A stretch of 64,000 nt of DNA. Origin: Sphingobacterium rhinopitheci. GTDB lineage: Bacteria > Bacteroidota > Bacteroidia > Sphingobacteriales > Sphingobacteriaceae. The stretch spans positions 62,001-126,000 of the forward strand of contig NZ_JADEYQ010000002.1 in the NCBI RefSeq assembly GCF_022627575.1. Reading direction: 5' to 3'. The notes beneath the pieces are model-generated. The model ran no database searches. It saw nothing but the letters and a program-made list of their open reading frames with translations, and was not told where the DNA came from. This document shows positions 10,213 through 19,044 of this stretch, piece after piece (the stretch's first letter is position 1; each line of letters opens with the position of its first letter). The translations under genes and the position numbers were made by a program.

Positions 10213-10815
10213 CTAAATAATATTAAAATGAAACAATGTAAATACAATTTCCAGTCCAAAAACAATAAGTAAAATCCAAATACTATCCATTTTTGTTTTT
10301 GAATTTATTACAAATCGAAGTCCTGTAATAAAGAAGTAAAAGAAATACACTATAAATGAGATACACAAAAAACCAAAAATCGTGAGTACCGTTCGATCAA
10401 AATTTGTCAAAGTAGCCAACATAAAATCATCATCCAAAATAGCCATCTCCACTTTTAACAAGGTATTTTTAACTATAAATGGCTCTATTAAAATTAATAG
10501 TAATGCGTAAATAATGATTCTACTAATTAATACAACATTGAAAATATCAATCAGCCTAAAGTTCGATTTTTTGAGGTAACTAAAGATATAGCATCCCAAT
10601 GTAAGTAATACAATAGCTATTCCATTATTATAAAAGCTTAAGGCCAAATTAGTGTTCCTTCCGGATTTAATACCAATTAAACCTTCAAAATGACACTTTG
10701 AATAAAATACGAACACACTACTGGCAAGATATGCTAGCAAACCAATAATCAATAATTTAGTAGAAGAAATCTCTTCAAATGGGTTGATTAGTAATTTGGC
10801 AAGCTTAATGTTCAT
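10213..10815 (-). CDS. multi-helix membrane protein, unknown function
   Basis: About 200 residues with five or six hydrophobic segments. A TTG four codons further upstream is possible, but the ATG at 10815 is preferred; it overlaps the end of the upstream gene by 11 bases. The layout (KLLIIGLLAYLASSVFVFYSKC, then helices to the C-terminus) resembles small Yip1-like membrane proteins, but I cannot assign it. It sits in the operon led by the DUF2089 regulator. Confidence 0.65.
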   Translation of the reverse strand: MNIKLAKLLINPFEEISSTKLLIIGLLAYLASSVFVFYSKCHFEGLIGIKSGRNTNLALSFYNNGIAIVLLTLGCYIFSYLKKSNFRLIDIFNVVLISRIIIYALLLILIEPFIVKNTLLKVEMAILDDDFMLATLTNFDRTVLTIFGFLCISFIVYFFYFFITGLRFVINSKTKMDSIWILLIVFGLEIVFTLFHFNII

Positions 10816-11278
10816 TCGTATTAACAAAATATTTTGATAAGATTAATTCTACTTCTTTCGGTTGCTGTGTACCTATTAAAATTTGTTTTCCATCTTTCAA
10901 TACCAATTGAATGCCATACTTCCCTTTTGTCGTATAGGCGATCCCTTTCTTACTAATTCTATAGCCCCAACCGCCATAATCCATTAAGCTGTATTGAACG
11001 ATATGAGCAGATTCTAGACTGTCCCAATTCCATTTCTTTTGCAATACAAATGGAAAAAATTTCACAGCTATTCCATCATCATCAATAGCGACTTTCAATC
11101 GAACCAAAATTAAACTGAGCAGTACCGCTAAAAATATCCAAAAACTAACGCCAAATTCAACAGAATGCTTAATTTGATAATTCTCATACACGTCGTAAAA
11201 TTCGACACCAAACAGAATAATAAGCAAAATAATCAGCCAATTACTCATAAAATTCTGACTTTCATTATATTTCTTCAT
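10805..11278 (-). CDS. membrane protein with PH-like C-terminal domain
   Basis: About 157 residues: two hydrophobic helices (about 12-30 and 45-60), then a soluble beta-rich tail with the pattern seen in bacterial PH-like domains (VAIDDDGIAVKFFPFVLQKK, WDSLESAHIV, GIQLVLKDGKQILIGTQQPKEV). ATG at 11278 is used; a GTG one codon upstream is also possible. It overlaps the DUF2089 gene by 14 bases and the next gene by 11, so three products are translationally coupled. Function unknown. Confidence 0.65.
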   Translation of the reverse strand: MKKYNESQNFMSNWLIILLIILFGVEFYDVYENYQIKHSVEFGVSFWIFLAVLLSLILVRLKVAIDDDGIAVKFFPFVLQKKWNWDSLESAHIVQYSLMDYGGWGYRISKKGIAYTTKGKYGIQLVLKDGKQILIGTQQPKEVELILSKYFVNTNEH

Positions 11279-11540
11279 CACTTATCTTTTTTACTTTAGC
11301 TATAAGATCATCTAGTTTATTTCGTACTGTAGGATAGCTTTTATTCAAAATATTAGCCATCTCCTTCAAGCTTCCTGAATTCAATAAAAATTGGATAATA
11401 AATTCTTGTTCATCAGCATCCAGTTGATTGTATACAGGAACCTTATAAGATCCTATTACTTCTGTCTTACATTGCTGGCAACTCAATTTTATAACTTCAA
11501 GTTGTGTATCACAGCTAGGGCAACGCACAGGTAATTTCAT
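11265..11540 (-). CDS. DUF2089-family zinc-ribbon/HTH regulator
   Basis: A 91-residue protein with two CxxC pairs at the N-terminus (CPSCDTQ and CQQCKTE), a zinc ribbon, followed by a helix-turn-helix-like region (LKEMANILNKSYPTVRNKLD). This order matches DUF2089 proteins, thought to be small transcription factors. It leads the operon with two membrane proteins and an exported hydrolase; in related operons such regulators travel with membrane proteins whose expression they are presumed to control. DNA binding is inferred. Confidence 0.8.
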   Translation of the reverse strand: MKLPVRCPSCDTQLEVIKLSCQQCKTEVIGSYKVPVYNQLDADEQEFIIQFLLNSGSLKEMANILNKSYPTVRNKLDDLIAKVKKISDEEI

Positions 11541-11639
11541 ATAAAAACAAACATTATTGAATTAAATATAACTATTATTAATAACACAATTAACATTATT
11601 CAAAATAATATTTTTAAAATAGCATTTAAGGCAAATTAG

Positions 11640-11647
11640 TATATTTG
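11640..11647 (+). promoter_or_regulatory. -7 box before plsC-like gene
   Basis: TATATTTG matches TAnnTTTG and ends 14 bases before the ATG at 11662. The 121-bp gap to the divergent DUF2089 gene is very AT-rich. Confidence 0.5.
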
Positions 11648-11661
11648 CATTTTTAAATGTT

Positions 11662-12399
11662 ATGAAAAAAATCTTTGGGTATATCCTAACACCGATATTT
11701 TACATCTGCTTCGGCCTTTGTTTGATTATATTTCATCCTATTCAATGGTTAGCCTTAAAATTAGGAGGATACGGTGCGCATAAAAAAACAGTCGATATTC
11801 TTAACTTCTTGTTGACATATAGCTATTATACTTTAGGAAATACAATAACATTTATTGACAATAAAAAACTGCCTCTAGATAGGCCTATCATCTTTGTTGC
11901 TAATCATCAAAGTACATTTGATATCCCTCCATTGATTTATTTTTTGAGACGTTTTCATGGAAAATTTATTTCTAAAATAGAATTAGCGAAAGCGGGTATT
12001 CCGAGCATCTCCTTTAATTTGAAACATGGTGGAGCGGCCAATATTGACCGTAAAGACACAAAGCAGTCTATTGCGGAGATTTTAAAGCTTGCGAATAACA
12101 TGAAGGAACACAATTGGTCAGCTTTTATATTTCCCGAAGGCACAAGAACCAAAACCGGTAAAATGAAAGCATTTTCTATCGGTGGAATTGCGACTCTTGT
12201 AAAAAAGAATCCTAATGCATTGATTGTTCCTATTGCCATAAAAGGATCCTACGAAATGGTTCAATATGGCTCTTATCCGTTAAATACATGCATCGACATG
12301 AGCTGGGAAGTTATGGAGCCACTTAATACTGAAGGATTAACATTAGAAGAAATCGTCAAATTGGCGGAAACTACGATACGTGCAAAGGTAGAAGGTTAA
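11662..12399 (+). CDS. plsC: 1-acyl-sn-glycerol-3-phosphate acyltransferase (PlsC family)
   Basis: Membrane-associated acyltransferase of 245 residues that would convert lysophosphatidate to phosphatidate in phospholipid synthesis. An N-terminal hydrophobic anchor precedes the HX4D catalytic box NHQSTFDIP and the acceptor-binding box FPEGTRTKTGKMKAF, followed by VPIAIKGSY, the PlsC order. Its stop codon shares bases with the stop of the convergent glycosyltransferase. Some PlsC-like proteins acylate other lipids, so the substrate is by family. Confidence 0.88.
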   Translation: MKKIFGYILTPIFYICFGLCLIIFHPIQWLALKLGGYGAHKKTVDILNFLLTYSYYTLGNTITFIDNKKLPLDRPIIFVANHQSTFDIPPLIYFLRRFHGKFISKIELAKAGIPSISFNLKHGGAANIDRKDTKQSIAEILKLANNMKEHNWSAFIFPEGTRTKTGKMKAFSIGGIATLVKKNPNALIVPIAIKGSYEMVQYGSYPLNTCIDMSWEVMEPLNTEGLTLEEIVKLAETTIRAKVEG

Positions 12400-13526
12400 T
12401 TAACATTTCTACCTTTCCAATCATATTTACCTATATTGCCGGCAACGCCTATATATACAATATAAACAGTATGTATGATAGATAGTATAGGTACATACCA
12501 CAATAAAGAAGTACGATTTACAAAGCTGGTAACAGGTATCATAAATATAAATTCTACCATTATCTTCAATACAAAAGCCACCAAAAGCAACCAGTTAAAC
12601 TGTGGCAATAATAGGATAAAACCTAATAGAGATAGAATCAATGCAAGGTTAAATAACCAAATACTAACGCCCAAAGCAACAACTTTCTTGTCTTTATATT
12701 TTGTACTCTTGGAAGCCCAACGCTTGCGTTGACTAATAAAAGATTTCAAATCAGGCTTAGCATCTGTGTACACAATTGCTTCTCTAGATTTACAAAAACC
12801 TATTTTATGAGGATACTTTTCCGCTACTTTGTGTAAGAATAATTCATCATCACCAGATGCTAAATTATCAATACCATTGAACCCACCAAGCTCAAAGAAT
12901 AACGATTTACGGTAGGCTAAATTAGCACCATTACAAGTTGTAGGAGATCTATTCCCTATACCTGCAGCTCCTAAGCCGATCAAATAGAGAAATTCTAACG
13001 TTTGTAATTCTTCGAAACGGTTTTTTTCTTCTGAATAAGATACTGGCGAAGAAACCATATAACTATCATTTTCTTCAAAATAACTAATTACGGTCTTCAA
13101 CCAATTATTACCCATCCTACAATCGGCATCCGTAGATACAATGATATCACCCGAAGCCATTTCTATCGCCTTGGTAATAGCATATTTCTTGTAGGAATTC
13201 AAGGCATCACCAACATCCAGCTGTAATAACCTAACCCCCCTATCCGCGTAGGAAGAGATTATGGCTGCTGTATTATCTGTGGAATGATCATCAACAATAA
13301 TAAGCTCAAGCTTATCCTGAGGGAAATTTTGATTTATAATAGCATCTATTGTTCTGGCTATATTATCTTCTTCATTTCGTGCGGCAATAATAACCGAAAC
13401 AGCAGTATTGACCTTCCTTTCTTTGGAGAAATAAGGTATTACTGACCACCCTTTGCGCATATACAATACAATCAATGTATAAATTAGCGCAAAAAATACA
13501 AGTATAAAATTAAGTATTACTATCAC
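12396..13526 (-). CDS. family 2 glycosyltransferase, membrane-bound
   Basis: A 376-residue GT2 enzyme: one N-terminal helix, a GT-A domain beginning VSVIIAARNEEDNIARTI with DDHSTDN and STDADC (DxD-type metal site), GDDELF and a QRKRWASK (QxxRW) motif, then two or three C-terminal helices. QxxRW is typical of processive or membrane GT2 enzymes. The start is GTG at 13526; the first ATG would remove the N-terminal helix. It overlaps the upstream flippase-like gene by 17 bases, which suggests one makes a glycolipid and the other moves it. Confidence 0.85.
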   Translation of the reverse strand: MIVILNFILVFFALIYTLIVLYMRKGWSVIPYFSKERKVNTAVSVIIAARNEEDNIARTIDAIINQNFPQDKLELIIVDDHSTDNTAAIISSYADRGVRLLQLDVGDALNSYKKYAITKAIEMASGDIIVSTDADCRMGNNWLKTVISYFEENDSYMVSSPVSYSEEKNRFEELQTLEFLYLIGLGAAGIGNRSPTTCNGANLAYRKSLFFELGGFNGIDNLASGDDELFLHKVAEKYPHKIGFCKSREAIVYTDAKPDLKSFISQRKRWASKSTKYKDKKVVALGVSIWLFNLALILSLLGFILLLPQFNWLLLVAFVLKIMVEFIFMIPVTSFVNRTSLLWYVPILSIIHTVYIVYIGVAGNIGKYDWKGRNVN

Positions 13527-14487
13527 CTAAATAATTAACGTTCAACACAAAAAAAGACCCTATCAACGCGGGCAATATTAAGTTCACAAACCATACACAA
13601 GAAACTATCGCCATGACAGCAATCTCTTGTGTCGTAATATAAGCATATAAATTACTCGCTACGAAGCTTCGAACACTAAAGTCAAAGATATCCAAGGTCG
13701 GTAAAGCCGCTTGCACAAAGAAAAGAATAAATATCATTAGTACCATCGCTACGAGCGAAATATCAGGTAATATGATAACCATCAAGATAATATATTGCGT
13801 AGTAAATATTATAAAGCGAAATAAAGATAATACTAAAACATAGCGCAATTCCCTTTGACTTACCTCAAGCAAAACGCCAAAAAAAGGCTTTATCCGAGCT
13901 AAAAACTTAAACTTACCTACCCAATAATCTACCCAATGAACATTAAAATATAATACGACAAACGCAAGAGCGTAGATAATAGCGATCATCCAAATCCCAA
14001 AATTGATGGCCACAGGAGTATCCAAAAATGTAGTGACAAACCAAGCTATGCTCAAGGCACCAAAAAAACTCGTAAGCACCAACTGTGCAAATAGGCCTAC
14101 CCCCATCAATACAGCACCTTTAGCGCGATTATCACTCTTCAACAGCATAATCCGTCCGCCATATTCACCAATTCTATTGGGCGTAAATATTGCCCATGTC
14201 AAACCACAGAAAACAGACTTGGTAGCGGTCCAAAAGCTGAGCTTCTGTAATGATCGTGTCAAATATTGCCACTTAACAATTTCCAAAGCCCAATTAGCAA
14301 ACATCATTAGAACAACAATAATCAAGGCATAATTCAGCACATTATCATCTAACCCATTAACAAGCTTAGTGAATGCAGCAAGATTTTTCTGATTATGAAC
14401 TTTGGTATAAACAAACCATAGGGCTAATCCAACTATGGTAAGTTTAATGATTATATTAAGATATTTCTTTTGATTTTTTGTCAACAC
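13510..14487 (-). CDS. flippase-like integral membrane protein (LPG-synthase TM / UPF0104 family)
   Basis: A 325-residue polytopic protein with about eight helices; the conserved segment TWAIFTPNRIGEYGGRIMLL (about 95-114) marks the family seen also at 7130-8059. Start is GTG at 14487, directly followed by a TTG that could also serve; no ATG is near. Translationally coupled to the GT2 gene. The pair is frequent in Bacteroidota and suggests assembly of an envelope glycolipid, but the product is unknown. Confidence 0.78.
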   Translation of the reverse strand: MLTKNQKKYLNIIIKLTIVGLALWFVYTKVHNQKNLAAFTKLVNGLDDNVLNYALIIVVLMMFANWALEIVKWQYLTRSLQKLSFWTATKSVFCGLTWAIFTPNRIGEYGGRIMLLKSDNRAKGAVLMGVGLFAQLVLTSFFGALSIAWFVTTFLDTPVAINFGIWMIAIIYALAFVVLYFNVHWVDYWVGKFKFLARIKPFFGVLLEVSQRELRYVLVLSLFRFIIFTTQYIILMVIILPDISLVAMVLMIFILFFVQAALPTLDIFDFSVRSFVASNLYAYITTQEIAVMAIVSCVWFVNLILPALIGSFFVLNVNYLGDSNT

Positions 14488-14565
14488 TATTTGTTTTAAT
14501 CACAATTTTAAGAATATTTCCCTGAAATCGATACAAATAAGAAAAAACAGTACCAATTAAATATG

Positions 14566-14573
14566 TAATTTTG
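14566..14573 (+). promoter_or_regulatory. -7 box directly before ruvC
   Basis: TAATTTTG matches TAnnTTTG and ends only 3 bases before the ATG at 14577, so a transcript from it would start at or next to the start codon. Confidence 0.4.
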
Positions 14574-14576
14574 GGC

Positions 14577-15140
14577 ATGCAGAAGGAAAAGGCAAAAGAG
14601 AGGATCATTTTAGGCATTGACCCAGGTACAGTTGTAATGGGGTATGGAATCATCAAGGAAGTCGGTAAAAAGATTTCCTTGGAGACTTTAGGGGTCATCA
14701 AAATGGGTCACCTCGATGATCATGGTCTTAAATTGCAACGCATTTTCAAGAAAACATTAGCACTAATAGAAGAATATAAACCTGACTGTGTCGCTCTAGA
14801 AGCACCTTTTTACGGAAAAAATATTCAGGTGATGCTCAAATTGGGTCGCGCCCAAGGCGTAGCGATGGCTGCAGCATTAAGCAGAGATATTCCTATTCAC
14901 GAATATGCGCCGCGCAAAATAAAACAATCTGTGACGGGCAATGGAAATGCCAGCAAAGAACAAGTTGCTGCGATGCTTCAAAGTTTGTTAGGCTTTAAAG
15001 AAACCCCCGAATTTCTGGATGCTACAGATGGATTAGCCGTAGCTGTTTGTCACTCTTTCCAACAAAACACAAGCGTTGGAAACAAAAGTTATTCTACTTG
15101 GTCAGCATTTGTAAAAGACAATGAAAAAAGAGTACGCTAG
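14577..15140 (+). CDS. ruvC: Holliday junction resolvase RuvC
   Basis: Crossover junction endodeoxyribonuclease that cuts four-way junctions processed by RuvAB. About 187 residues. The four acidic catalytic positions fit: ILGIDPGT at the N-terminus, VALEAPFYGKN in the middle, and LDATDGLAVAVCH near the C-terminus with two Asp. The ATG at 14577 is preferred to a TTG two codons upstream that lies inside the presumed -7 box. It converges on the kinase-like gene, and the stop codons share the palindrome CTAG. Confidence 0.93.
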   Translation: MQKEKAKERIILGIDPGTVVMGYGIIKEVGKKISLETLGVIKMGHLDDHGLKLQRIFKKTLALIEEYKPDCVALEAPFYGKNIQVMLKLGRAQGVAMAAALSRDIPIHEYAPRKIKQSVTGNGNASKEQVAAMLQSLLGFKETPEFLDATDGLAVAVCHSFQQNTSVGNKSYSTWSAFVKDNEKRVR

Positions 15141-16186
15141 AGCTGTACCTGACGAATTACATTCTTAACATTCAGTTCCACAATATCAGGCATACTTTTA
15201 CAGTTATAATAATTGTTGTCGTTATAAGACTTAGCATAACCATCTCTAAGCTGCATAATATTCTCAAGGGTGGATAACTCTTGTCCACGAGAAGCATCAC
15301 GCAAATCTTTTATGCGGTGCCTTTCGCTTCGTACACGATGAACGATGGAAGAGCGTTCTTCTTGTTGGTACTGTTGTACAGTTTTATCCGTTAGGTAATC
15401 CATACACAATTTTACAAAAGGGAAATTCTCCTTAAAAAACTGCGGTCTATATACGCGAGGATTGCCTTCAAAAAATTGTTGATCAAAATCTATGGCTCTA
15501 ATGCGAAATTGAAAATCATCAAAATCTGGGGTAATTTGCATCACATAATTATAGGCACGCATATCCCCCAACAAGGAGATAGCACATCTTTCATTAAATT
15601 TAACAAACTCCTTGGCAATACGGGTCAAATTATAATCAGGATTTCCTAAACGGGTTTTGCTGAATGTATCTCCAGGAATCCCTACTATATGTTCCTCAAT
15701 TAATGTATTACCGTCATATACATAATTGACTTGATTTGGGGACAATATTTCTTCTAATTCTAAACCATATATCCGCGAAGCATCTGCTTGCTTAATATAG
15801 AAATAATCATACACGTCATTCAATCTATTAATGATACGAATACGGAATGGCTTTGTATTACCAAAAGCACAATATTCAATTCTATCAATTATTTTATGTT
15901 GTACAATACGTGTATTACCAGAAGCTTTGAGAATAGCATAAATAATTTTGAGCCCATCATACAATTGATCTTGCACATATGGAGGATACAATGGTGTTTC
16001 CCAATGGGTATCATTCCCAAATTTGTCCATTACAGGAACGGTTTCTTGAAAATTCAGCAGATCAGCATAATTAATGGGTAATCGTGCGTCCCTTTGGTAC
16101 ATTTTCAAATACTTAGCTAATCCAGTACTAACAGAAAAAATAGGCTTTTTTCTTGATATTTTTACATCATCGATCTCCATTGCCAT
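15137..16186 (-). CDS. uncharacterised protein with kinase-like active-site pattern
   Basis: A 349-residue soluble protein with no named family that I recognise. What can be seen is a run of protein-kinase-like landmarks in the right order: YFYIKQ with Lys132 (beta-3 lysine), ELEEI (143-147) as candidate helix-C Glu, LLGDMRAYNYV with Asp208 and Asn213 spaced as in the HGDxxxxN loop of APH/HipA-type kinases, and AIDFDQ with Asp233 as the metal-binding DFD. The usual His before the catalytic loop is Leu, and no Gly-rich loop is obvious. The C-terminal third is charged and helical. A kinase fold is inferred; substrate unknown. Confidence 0.6.
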   Translation of the reverse strand: MAMEIDDVKISRKKPIFSVSTGLAKYLKMYQRDARLPINYADLLNFQETVPVMDKFGNDTHWETPLYPPYVQDQLYDGLKIIYAILKASGNTRIVQHKIIDRIEYCAFGNTKPFRIRIINRLNDVYDYFYIKQADASRIYGLELEEILSPNQVNYVYDGNTLIEEHIVGIPGDTFSKTRLGNPDYNLTRIAKEFVKFNERCAISLLGDMRAYNYVMQITPDFDDFQFRIRAIDFDQQFFEGNPRVYRPQFFKENFPFVKLCMDYLTDKTVQQYQQEERSSIVHRVRSERHRIKDLRDASRGQELSTLENIMQLRDGYAKSYNDNNYYNCKSMPDIVELNVKNVIRQVQL

Positions 16187-16567
16187 TCACCTTTGCTACT
16201 ATTTACAAAAAGTAAAAGTATTCATTTTATATTGAATATATAAATATCGTAAAATAGTTTTCCTTTTTTTTAGAAAATAAAAAAAGAAAATGAATATTAG
16301 TTGCTATTTTTGTAAAATATAAATAAAAGAAAAAATAATAACTTGTATATTTAGGTTGTATTTGAAGTTTTGAATCTCTTTTAAGGTCACAACTACACTA
16401 TATGGACCAGCTTTAAATTTAATAGGCTATTATCGATCTTTAAAACAAGGATTTAATAAAGATTCTCTCTACTATTATACCGCTTAATCTACGTATTGAA
16501 CGCTAAAGAATAGCTTTAGAGATTATTATGTATAAAAAAGAATACAACATATAATTGTTCAAATTTT
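16187..16567. other. 381-bp intergenic region upstream of an Lrp-type regulator
   Basis: Divergent control region. The half near 16187-16350 is extremely A/T-rich with long A and T runs. A TATTTTTG at 16305-16312 fits a -7 box on the plus strand and would give a leader of about 250 bases. No hairpin with a T run and no reading frame above noise were found. Lrp-family genes are often autoregulated, so binding sites may be here, but I could not pick one out. Confidence 0.4.
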
Positions 16568-17038
16568 ATGGAAAAAAACTATTCGAACTACGACTTAGAC
16601 AACTTAGATATCCAGATTCTATCCATATTAATGGAAGATGCTTCTATTCCTTATACCGAAATAGCAAAGAAACTTATTGTTTCTGGAGGTACGATCCATG
16701 TACGCATGAAAAAAATGGAAGAATTGGGCATCATTCATGGATCTAATTTAATCATAAACCCTCAAAAGGTAGGCTTTGATATCACTGCATTTTTAGGGAT
16801 TTATTTAGAAAAAGGCTCTCAATATGTAGATGCAGTAGAGCAATTGAGACAGGTGAAAGAAGTCGTTGAATTACACTATTGCACAGGGTCATATAGTATG
16901 TTCGCCAAAATAATTTGTAAAGATACAGCACATTTAAGAAAGGTGCTGAATGAAGATATCCAAGGATTAAAAGGTATTCAACGTACCGAAACTATTATCT
17001 CTCTAGAAGAGAGTATCAAAAGACAGATTACACTTTAA
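16568..17038 (+). CDS. Lrp/AsnC-family transcriptional regulator
   Basis: A 156-residue regulator with the standard two-part build: an N-terminal winged helix-turn-helix beginning LDNLDIQILSILMEDASIPYTEIAKKL and a recognition helix region SGGTIHVRMKKMEELGII, then the RAM/AsnC effector domain (about 70-150) with VVELHYCTGSYSMFAKIIC, matching the GxxD-type effector loop position. Probably senses an amino acid; the effector cannot be told. It is followed by its own terminator, so it is monocistronic and not part of the mutL operon. Confidence 0.88.
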   Translation: MEKNYSNYDLDNLDIQILSILMEDASIPYTEIAKKLIVSGGTIHVRMKKMEELGIIHGSNLIINPQKVGFDITAFLGIYLEKGSQYVDAVEQLRQVKEVVELHYCTGSYSMFAKIICKDTAHLRKVLNEDIQGLKGIQRTETIISLEESIKRQITL

Positions 17039-17050
17039 AAAAGCATATAA

Positions 17051-17079
17051 AAAAGGCGATTTAAAAAATCGCCTTTTTT
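17051..17079 (+). terminator. rho-independent terminator after the Lrp-type gene
   Basis: Arms 17052-17062 and 17066-17076 (GC-rich core GGCG/CGCC) are perfectly complementary around AAA and followed by a T run. Confidence 0.85.
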
Positions 17080-17136
17080 ATTAAACTATAGCGCAAAAGA
17101 CCATCATTTTACACCCCCTAAGCAGGGTTTTTTTTG

Positions 17137-17144
17137 TAACTTTG
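17137..17144 (+). promoter_or_regulatory. -7 box directly before mutL
   Basis: TAACTTTG matches TAnnTTTG and ends 6 bases before the mutL ATG at 17151; initiation would fall on or beside the start codon. Confidence 0.5.
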
Positions 17145-17150
17145 CGTCGT

Positions 17151-19031
17151 ATGTCGGATATTATTCAATTACTTCCAGATTCAGTTGCAAATCAGATCGC
17201 CGCGGGTGAAGTCGTTCAAAGACCTGCGTCAGCTGTTAAAGAACTAATCGAGAATGCTATAGATGCTGGTGCTGATAGAATTAAATTAATTTTAAAAGAC
17301 GCTGGTAAAACATTAATTCAGGTTATTGACAATGGCTGTGGCATGAGTGTCACGGATGCAAGGATCTGTTTTGAAAGACACGCTACGAGCAAGATTCGTA
17401 AAGCTGAGGATCTATTTGCGATTCGCACAATGGGCTTTCGAGGTGAAGCGATGGCTTCCATTGCGGCAATTGCACAAGTAGAACTGAAGACCAAACGTGT
17501 AGAAGATGAATTGGGCACAGTTGTACAAATCGAAGGGTCGAAAGTTATCAATCAATTTCCTGAAGCTCTAGCGAATGGCACAAGCATATCTGTAAAAAAC
17601 TTATTTTACAATATTCCTGCACGCAGAAACTTTTTGAAAAGTAACTCTGTGGAGATGCGCCATATCATCGAAGAATTTCAACGCATTGCTTTAGCATATC
17701 CCAATATATTTTTGAGCATGCATAGTGACAACAACGAATTGTTTCATTTATCTGCAGGATCATTAAAACAGCGTATTGTTCATCTTTTTGGTAATAACTA
17801 CAATCAAAAATTAGTCCCTGTAGAGGAAGAAACCACCATCATCAATATTCAAGGTTTTGTGGGGAAGCCGGAATATGCCAAAAAGACACGTGGGGAGCAA
17901 TTTTTCTTTGTCAACAAAAGGTTCATCAGAGATCATTACCTCAATCATGCGGTGATGAATGCCTATGAGGAGATTCTTGCGGGGGAGACATTTCCGTTGT
18001 ATGTACTATTTATCGATATAGACCCTGCAAAGATAGATATCAACGTACATCCTACAAAAACGGAAATCAAATACGAAGATGACAAATCTATATATGCGAT
18101 ATTGCGCTCTGCCGTAAAACGTTCATTAGGAAGATACAATATCACGCCTTCACTAGATTTCGACCAAGAGACTAGTTTTAGTGATATGATCTCTTCCAAA
18201 CCGTTAGAAGAAATTCAATTTCCTACCATTACTTTCAATCCCAACTTCAACCCTTTTGAAGTCGATGGTGAAGGAAACTCCATAAATAAATACAAAAGTG
18301 GCGACAGCTATGCTAGAGGGATCGATCGTAAGATAGGTATTCCCGAAAATTGGGACAGCCTATACCAGATCGCGGAGCAAGAAGAAGCTGTACAGTTGCC
18401 TTTGTTACCTGTAGAAGAAATCGAAGCAGACGATGATATAAAAGCAACTGTTGCTGAATCAAGAAAGCTATTCTTTCAGATACATAATCAATATATTGTA
18501 TCGCAAATACACTCAGGATTAATGCTTATAGATCAGCAAGCAGCACATGAACGCATCCTTTTTGAGCAATATAAAGCACATTTGGATGACAATAAAGGAA
18601 GCAGTCAACAAAGTTTATTCCCTAGCACCATAGAGCTATCGTCAGCGGACTTTGAGCTAATGAATGATTTATTGCCTGAATTACGATCATTAGGATTTCA
18701 ACTACGTCCATTTGGAAAGACTACCTACGTCATCGAAGGTATTCCTGCAGATCTAGGTAATAATGTAAATGAGACTAAAGTAGTCGAGCAACTGCTGGAA
18801 GATTTCAAGAATAATAAAGCAGAGCTAAAATTAGATAAAAGAGACAATCTCGCCCGTAGTTTAGCAAAAAGTAGTGCTATAAAAACGGGTACACCATTAG
18901 ATAATGATTCTATGTCAGACCTTATTGACAGGTTGTTTGCTTGCGAAAGCCCTAACATTTCTATATATGGTAAACCGACAATTATTACTATTACTTTACA
19001 AGAATTAATGGATAAATTTGGTAAAATTTAA
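17151..19031 (+). CDS. mutL: DNA mismatch repair protein MutL
   Basis: GHKL ATPase that couples MutS mismatch recognition to strand incision. The N-terminal half shows ENAIDAGAD, the DNGCGM motif and GFRGEAMASIAAI (ATP lid). The C-terminal half carries DQQAAHERILFE near residue 460, the nuclease motif DQHA(x)2E(x)4E with Gln in place of His, so it is probably of the incising MutL class. The ATG at 17151 is used; a TTG three codons upstream lies inside the -7 box. It is first in an operon with two rhomboid-like genes and an EEP hydrolase (gaps of 13, 12 and 2 bases). Confidence 0.95.
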   Translation: MSDIIQLLPDSVANQIAAGEVVQRPASAVKELIENAIDAGADRIKLILKDAGKTLIQVIDNGCGMSVTDARICFERHATSKIRKAEDLFAIRTMGFRGEAMASIAAIAQVELKTKRVEDELGTVVQIEGSKVINQFPEALANGTSISVKNLFYNIPARRNFLKSNSVEMRHIIEEFQRIALAYPNIFLSMHSDNNELFHLSAGSLKQRIVHLFGNNYNQKLVPVEEETTIINIQGFVGKPEYAKKTRGEQFFFVNKRFIRDHYLNHAVMNAYEEILAGETFPLYVLFIDIDPAKIDINVHPTKTEIKYEDDKSIYAILRSAVKRSLGRYNITPSLDFDQETSFSDMISSKPLEEIQFPTITFNPNFNPFEVDGEGNSINKYKSGDSYARGIDRKIGIPENWDSLYQIAEQEEAVQLPLLPVEEIEADDDIKATVAESRKLFFQIHNQYIVSQIHSGLMLIDQQAAHERILFEQYKAHLDDNKGSSQQSLFPSTIELSSADFELMNDLLPELRSLGFQLRPFGKTTYVIEGIPADLGNNVNETKVVEQLLEDFKNNKAELKLDKRDNLARSLAKSSAIKTGTPLDNDSMSDLIDRLFACESPNISIYGKPTIITITLQELMDKFGKI

Positions 19032-19044
19032 ACGCGAATTATAG

